A DNA stretch of 24,470 nt from EX4484-217-1 sp964496035 (GTDB taxonomy: Archaea; Thermoproteota; Thermoprotei_A; EX4484-217-1), in contig CAZBXI010000019.1 in NCBI GenBank assembly GCA_964496035.1, forward strand, positions 1 through 24,470. Direction: 5' to 3'. Shown in pieces: positions 21,903-24,470 of the stretch (its first letter is position 1; every line of letters begins with the position of its first letter). The position numbers and the translations under genes were made by a program. The notes under the pieces are model-generated. The model was not told the DNA's origin. It searched no databases and was given only the letters and a program-made list of their open reading frames with translations.

Positions 21903-22550
21903 TTAAAAACGTCTAATCCTCCTAATGACCATGGAGCTAAGTATTGAAAGTAAACTTCTATAGCCTGAAACCCTCGTATTACCCTTTCTCACCGCTGAAA
22001 TGAAATCATCAACTGTTTTAATGTCCTCATTTATTAGGGTGACTACTGAGCCTACTTCTTCAATTATATGTGCATCACTTCCCCCAATACATGGTTTTCC
22101 AAGTTTAATCGCTAACTGTTTAGCTTTAACATTACTGCTATGAAACGTTTTCCCATTATAACATTCTATTGCATCCATTTTCTTAAGCAAATCAGCCATG
22201 TCTACTATGGGATATTTGAAAAAAGCGAATTTGCCGTAGGGATGTGCAACAGCTAATAATCCAGCATTTTCATGTACCACATCGATCAGCTCATTTACCG
22301 AAGAATACTTTAGCTTCGTTAAACCATAAACCAGAATGTGCCCATATCTTGTGGAAACCTCTACACCCGGTATAGCCAAAACACCATAATCTCTTTGTAT
22401 AGATAGTGCTTTTAAAGAACCATCTAACGTATCGTGATCAGTTATAGAAATACCTGAAAGACCAATGTGTTTAGCTTTTTTCAAAACATCCTCTACGCTC
22501 ATTGTTCCATCCGAAAACACCGTATGTATATGTAAATCGTATGAACCCAT
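21903..22550 (-). CDS. PHP-domain metal-dependent phosphoesterase
   Basis: PHP proteins hydrolyse phosphoester bonds with a trinuclear metal site. The 215-residue protein shows the metal ligands in order: DLHIHTVFSDG (His7, His9, Asp14), ITDHDT (His39), IPGVEVST (Glu), AVAHPYG (His) and GGSDAH near the C-terminus. It is a stand-alone PHP domain of the YciV/TrpH type, slightly short of the ~280 residues usual there. The ATG at 22550 has GAGGT in the end of the upstream HAD gene, four bases away, so the two phosphatases are probably co-translated. Substrate unknown: nucleoside 3',5'-bisphosphate or short RNA are possibilities from the family. Confidence 0.87.
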   Translation of the reverse strand: MGSYDLHIHTVFSDGTMSVEDVLKKAKHIGLSGISITDHDTLDGSLKALSIQRDYGVLAIPGVEVSTRYGHILVYGLTKLKYSSVNELIDVVHENAGLLAVAHPYGKFAFFKYPIVDMADLLKKMDAIECYNGKTFHSSNVKAKQLAIKLGKPCIGGSDAHIIEEVGSVVTLINEDIKTVDDFISAVRKGNTRVSGYRSLLSILSSMVIRRIRRF

Positions 22551-22554
22551 ACAA

Positions 22555-23256
22555 TTAACCTCTCATACCGCACGTGATTATATTATTGAATACTTCATGT
22601 TTTTCAAGAACAGATTTTAACTTGTAAAAGTCTCCGTAAACAACAAGGTCTGCTGCCTCTACAACCTCATTGTCTTTAGGGTTAAAAGCTATTCCTAAGC
22701 CAGCATATTTCACTATGCATCTATCCAAAACTGAATCGCCTATTGCAATGGTTTTACCTATAGGAACATTGTATTTTCTCATAGTTTCGAAAAGGACATT
22801 CAGCTTACAGACTGATTTAAACATGCAATTCCTAACATACTGCCATCCAAGAGGCATAACTATTCTACCCGTAATAATGCCATCAACAACTTCTAATTTG
22901 TTAGCATAGAATTCGTCCATTTCAAGAGCTTTAACAACTCTTTCAGCTAAAACATCATATGAAACTGTTACTAGGATAGTTATGAAACCAAGCTTCTTAA
23001 GCCAGCCGATAAATTCTTTAGCCCCATTGACGAACTTTATCTTATCGAACTCTTCAATAAGCCTTGATAAGGGAATACCTTTAAGCAAGGAGGCTACTCT
23101 TAAGCTTTCCTCGTAACTTTTTAAAACACCTTTTAGTCGTTCCTCTTTTATCTTCTCTACTTTCTCTCTAAAACCAAGTCTACATATAGCTTCTAAGCTC
23201 CTACCTGCAAGCACTGTGCCGTCCATATCTATCAAAGCTATTTTTCTGCAGCTCAC
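22555..23256 (-). CDS. HAD-family phosphatase, phosphoserine phosphatase-like
   Basis: The 233-residue protein has motif I LIDMDGTVL (Asp10 nucleophile, Asp12), motif II VTVSYD (97-101), a lysine at 147 or 151 for motif III and motif IV IGDSVLD (172-178). The C1 helical cap between about residues 20 and 85 and the FVNGAKEFIGWLKKLG segment are typical of the SerB-like subfamily. Because the neighbours are other phosphatases and no serine-synthesis genes are present, phosphoserine is not assured. GTG 23256 is preceded by GAGGAAAG, and a TATA-like element is 38-48 bases upstream. Confidence 0.85.
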   Translation of the reverse strand: MSCRKIALIDMDGTVLAGRSLEAICRLGFREKVEKIKEERLKGVLKSYEESLRVASLLKGIPLSRLIEEFDKIKFVNGAKEFIGWLKKLGFITILVTVSYDVLAERVVKALEMDEFYANKLEVVDGIITGRIVMPLGWQYVRNCMFKSVCKLNVLFETMRKYNVPIGKTIAIGDSVLDRCIVKYAGLGIAFNPKDNEVVEAADLVVYGDFYKLKSVLEKHEVFNNIITCGMRG

Positions 23257-23293
23257 TTTGCTTTCCTCTTGGATCAGAACTCTACTTAAGCTA

Positions 23294-23304
23294 AAATTTA
23301 AAAA
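23294..23304 (-). promoter_or_regulatory. Candidate TATA box for the HAD/PHP gene pair
   Basis: The minus strand reads TTTTTAAATTT here. With usual spacing transcription would begin near 23273, leaving a short leader with the GAGGAAAG ribosome site before GTG 23256. Confidence 0.45.
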
Positions 23305-23385
23305 GTTTTCCTTAGATTATACTATATTCGTTTTAAGGTGGTATGGAAAAAGTACGGCAAAAACAGTATTTGAACGTGTATTCTT

Positions 23386-23412
23386 AGGTAAAAAATACGT
23401 TAATTTTTACCT
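23386..23412 (-). terminator. Stem-loop just after the coiled-coil protein gene, possible terminator
   Basis: The arms AGGTAAAAA (23386-23394) and TTTTTACCT (23404-23412) are perfect complements around a 9-base spacer, starting six bases after the stop of the minus-strand coiled-coil gene. On that strand the RNA would have a T-rich second arm. The AT-rich stem is weak, so a terminator role is plausible but unproven. Confidence 0.4.
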
Positions 23413-23417
23413 GTTTA

Positions 23418-24470
23418 CTATGTTTCTTCGGCCTCCTCAACTACTGAATTTATTTCGTTTAAAAGTTCTTCTAAATGCTCTTCTATTTCCTCTAGTTTTT
23501 CAAGTAGTGTATGCTTATGTTTTTTGATTTGCTCTAGAATTTTTGAAAGCTGCTCTTTCAACATTTCTAGGCGGAATGTTGGTAAGCCTTTTTTCTTAGC
23601 TTTCTTTATTTTTTCCTCAAGTTGCTCCATGATTTTCTTTACTCTTTCCTCTTGAGTTTTAAGCGTTTTTTCAAGTATTTCTCGGGCTCTCCTTGCTCTT
23701 TCACCTAGCCTAGGTACTATTTCTTTTTCAATTTTTATTATCTTTATCTTTGGATATAGTTTCGCTATTTCAACAAATATGTGCACTACAGTTTCTCTAG
23801 TTACGTTACCTGCTTCTATTTTAATTAGAACCTCTGTTATTGTTTCATTTAGTTCTCTTACCTTATTTATGTACACTGTAACGTTTACTCCTTCATTTCT
23901 CAGCTTCTCCAGGTCTTCTTCGAGCTTTTCTAGTTTCTTCCTTAGCCCTAGTAAGAACATTTTCAGGTGTTTCATGTAGTTTTTCAGTCTTACTTCCATG
24001 TGTATTTTAGCTATTTCCCTATGGTATTCTGCTATCAATTTAAATAGGTCTCTTTTTACACCGGCTAGTATAATTGCTGTTTCATTGACTACCCCCTCTC
24101 TAAGCTTTTCTTCTGCTTCATCAAGCTTAGCCTTTAACTCCTCAAGTTTCTCCTCTACAGCTGTAGCGTTTTCACCCAGGACTGTTAGATTCATTTGGGA
24201 GAATCTTTCAATAATTCTTCTAAGCCACTCTATTTGCATTAGTAAACCAAATGCTTTCTTTACAGTCACATTTCCTTCAGTTACTTCTGTGATCACAGTC
24301 ACATTCACTCCTACTCTATGACATGCCTCTAAACATGTTCTAACAGTATGTTTTGAGCCCTTCATAGCGTTTAACGCTAGTCTAACAGCTTCTCTATAAT
24401 TCCCTGCATCTAACGCTTCTTTTGCTTTATCTAAATGTGTTGTTGCATTATCTATTGCTTCTAGAGCTTC
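23418..24470 (-). CDS. C-terminal part of a sequon-rich coiled-coil protein, probably cell-surface (5' end outside window)
   Basis: I do not recognise the family. The reading frame stays open from the stop at 23418 to the right edge (351 codons), so the in-frame ATG at 24365 is not the true start: the 35 codons before it read as a normal helical protein (EALEAIDNATTHLDKAKEAL). The protein is nearly all helix with long charged coiled-coil segments (for example LEEKLEELKAKLDEAEEKL and EELKIKKAKKKG-like stretches). Nine Asn-x-Ser/Thr sequons (NVT, NLT, NAT, NET) occur in separate places, which suggests an exported, N-glycosylated protein; a signal peptide would lie outside the window. Two Cys in TCLEACHRVG could form a disulfide. 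Confidence 0.8.
   Translation of the reverse strand, partial: EALEAIDNATTHLDKAKEALDAGNYREAVRLALNAMKGSKHTVRTCLEACHRVGVNVTVITEVTEGNVTVKKAFGLLMQIEWLRRIIERFSQMNLTVLGENATAVEEKLEELKAKLDEAEEKLREGVVNETAIILAGVKRDLFKLIAEYHREIAKIHMEVRLKNYMKHLKMFLLGLRKKLEKLEEDLEKLRNEGVNVTVYINKVRELNETITEVLIKIEAGNVTRETVVHIFVEIAKLYPKIKIIKIEKEIVPRLGERARRAREILEKTLKTQEERVKKIMEQLEEKIKKAKKKGLPTFRLEMLKEQLSKILEQIKKHKHTLLEKLEEIEEHLEELLNEINSVVEEAEET

Noticed and set aside
21533..21916. A 127-codon plus-strand frame spanning the small membrane-protein gene and the intergenic stretch.
   Set aside because: It has no ribosome site and its first half is the complement of the better supported GTG-started gene.
1..24470. tRNA or rRNA genes, CRISPR arrays and insertion sequences.
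   Set aside because: I saw no cloverleaf-like GGTTCAAATCC regions, regularly spaced repeats, transposase-like proteins or terminal repeats.

Overview
The window is 24.47 kb of AT-rich archaeal DNA. The archaeal origin rests on archaellum genes (an arlH homologue and an arlC/D/E-like gene), the archaeal-type phosphoglycerate mutase, the archaeal phosphoglycolate phosphatase, and GAGGTG/GGTGAT ribosome sites with many GTG and TTG starts. An arlCDE-type protein together with a CheA/B/C/D/R/W/Y set argues against typical Crenarchaeota, but I cannot place the lineage further. A run of 100 Ns marks this as a draft assembly.

Layout: (1) 1-1093, minus strand: 5' part of apgM and a membrane protein. 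(2) 1197-4525, minus: arlH, an arlC/D/E-like protein with an N-terminal cysteine cluster, and a soluble methyl-accepting chemoreceptor whose N-terminus looks like a shortened protoglobin. (3) 4759-5589, plus: cheR. (4) 5591-12449, a tightly packed minus-strand operon read from the right: small helical protein, cheW, small coiled-coil protein, MinD/ParA-like ATPase, cheY, cheB, long cheA, second cheW, cheC/X-like, cheD. (5) 12635-13807, plus, divergent from that operon: a short CheA lacking the phospho-histidine domain. (6) 13850-18053, minus: a CUT1-type sugar ABC transporter (binding protein with assembly gap, two permeases, ATPase). (7) 18240-20728, plus: membrane protein, ECF S-component-like protein, beta-lactamase-fold hydrolase. 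(8) 20717-24470, minus: phosphoglycolate phosphatase, small membrane protein, PHP phosphoesterase, HAD phosphatase, and an incomplete sequon-rich coiled-coil protein.

The main discovery candidate is a split chemotaxis kinase. The long CheA keeps the phospho-acceptor histidine domain, a P2-like domain, P3 and P5, but its ATPase domain has lost the N box, the adenine-binding Asp of G1 and the G2 glycines, so it reads as a pseudokinase. The short CheA across the divergent promoter has intact N, G1, F and G2 boxes plus P3 and P5, but no histidine domain. The simplest reading is that the short protein phosphorylates the long one in trans, probably as a mixed dimer, and the long one passes phosphate to CheY and CheB. 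Two CheW proteins, a ParA-like positioning ATPase and two small helical proteins in the same operon suggest an array of unusual composition. The receptor is cytoplasmic, CheC/CheD/CheB/CheR provide adaptation, and the adjacent archaellum genes are the likely output.
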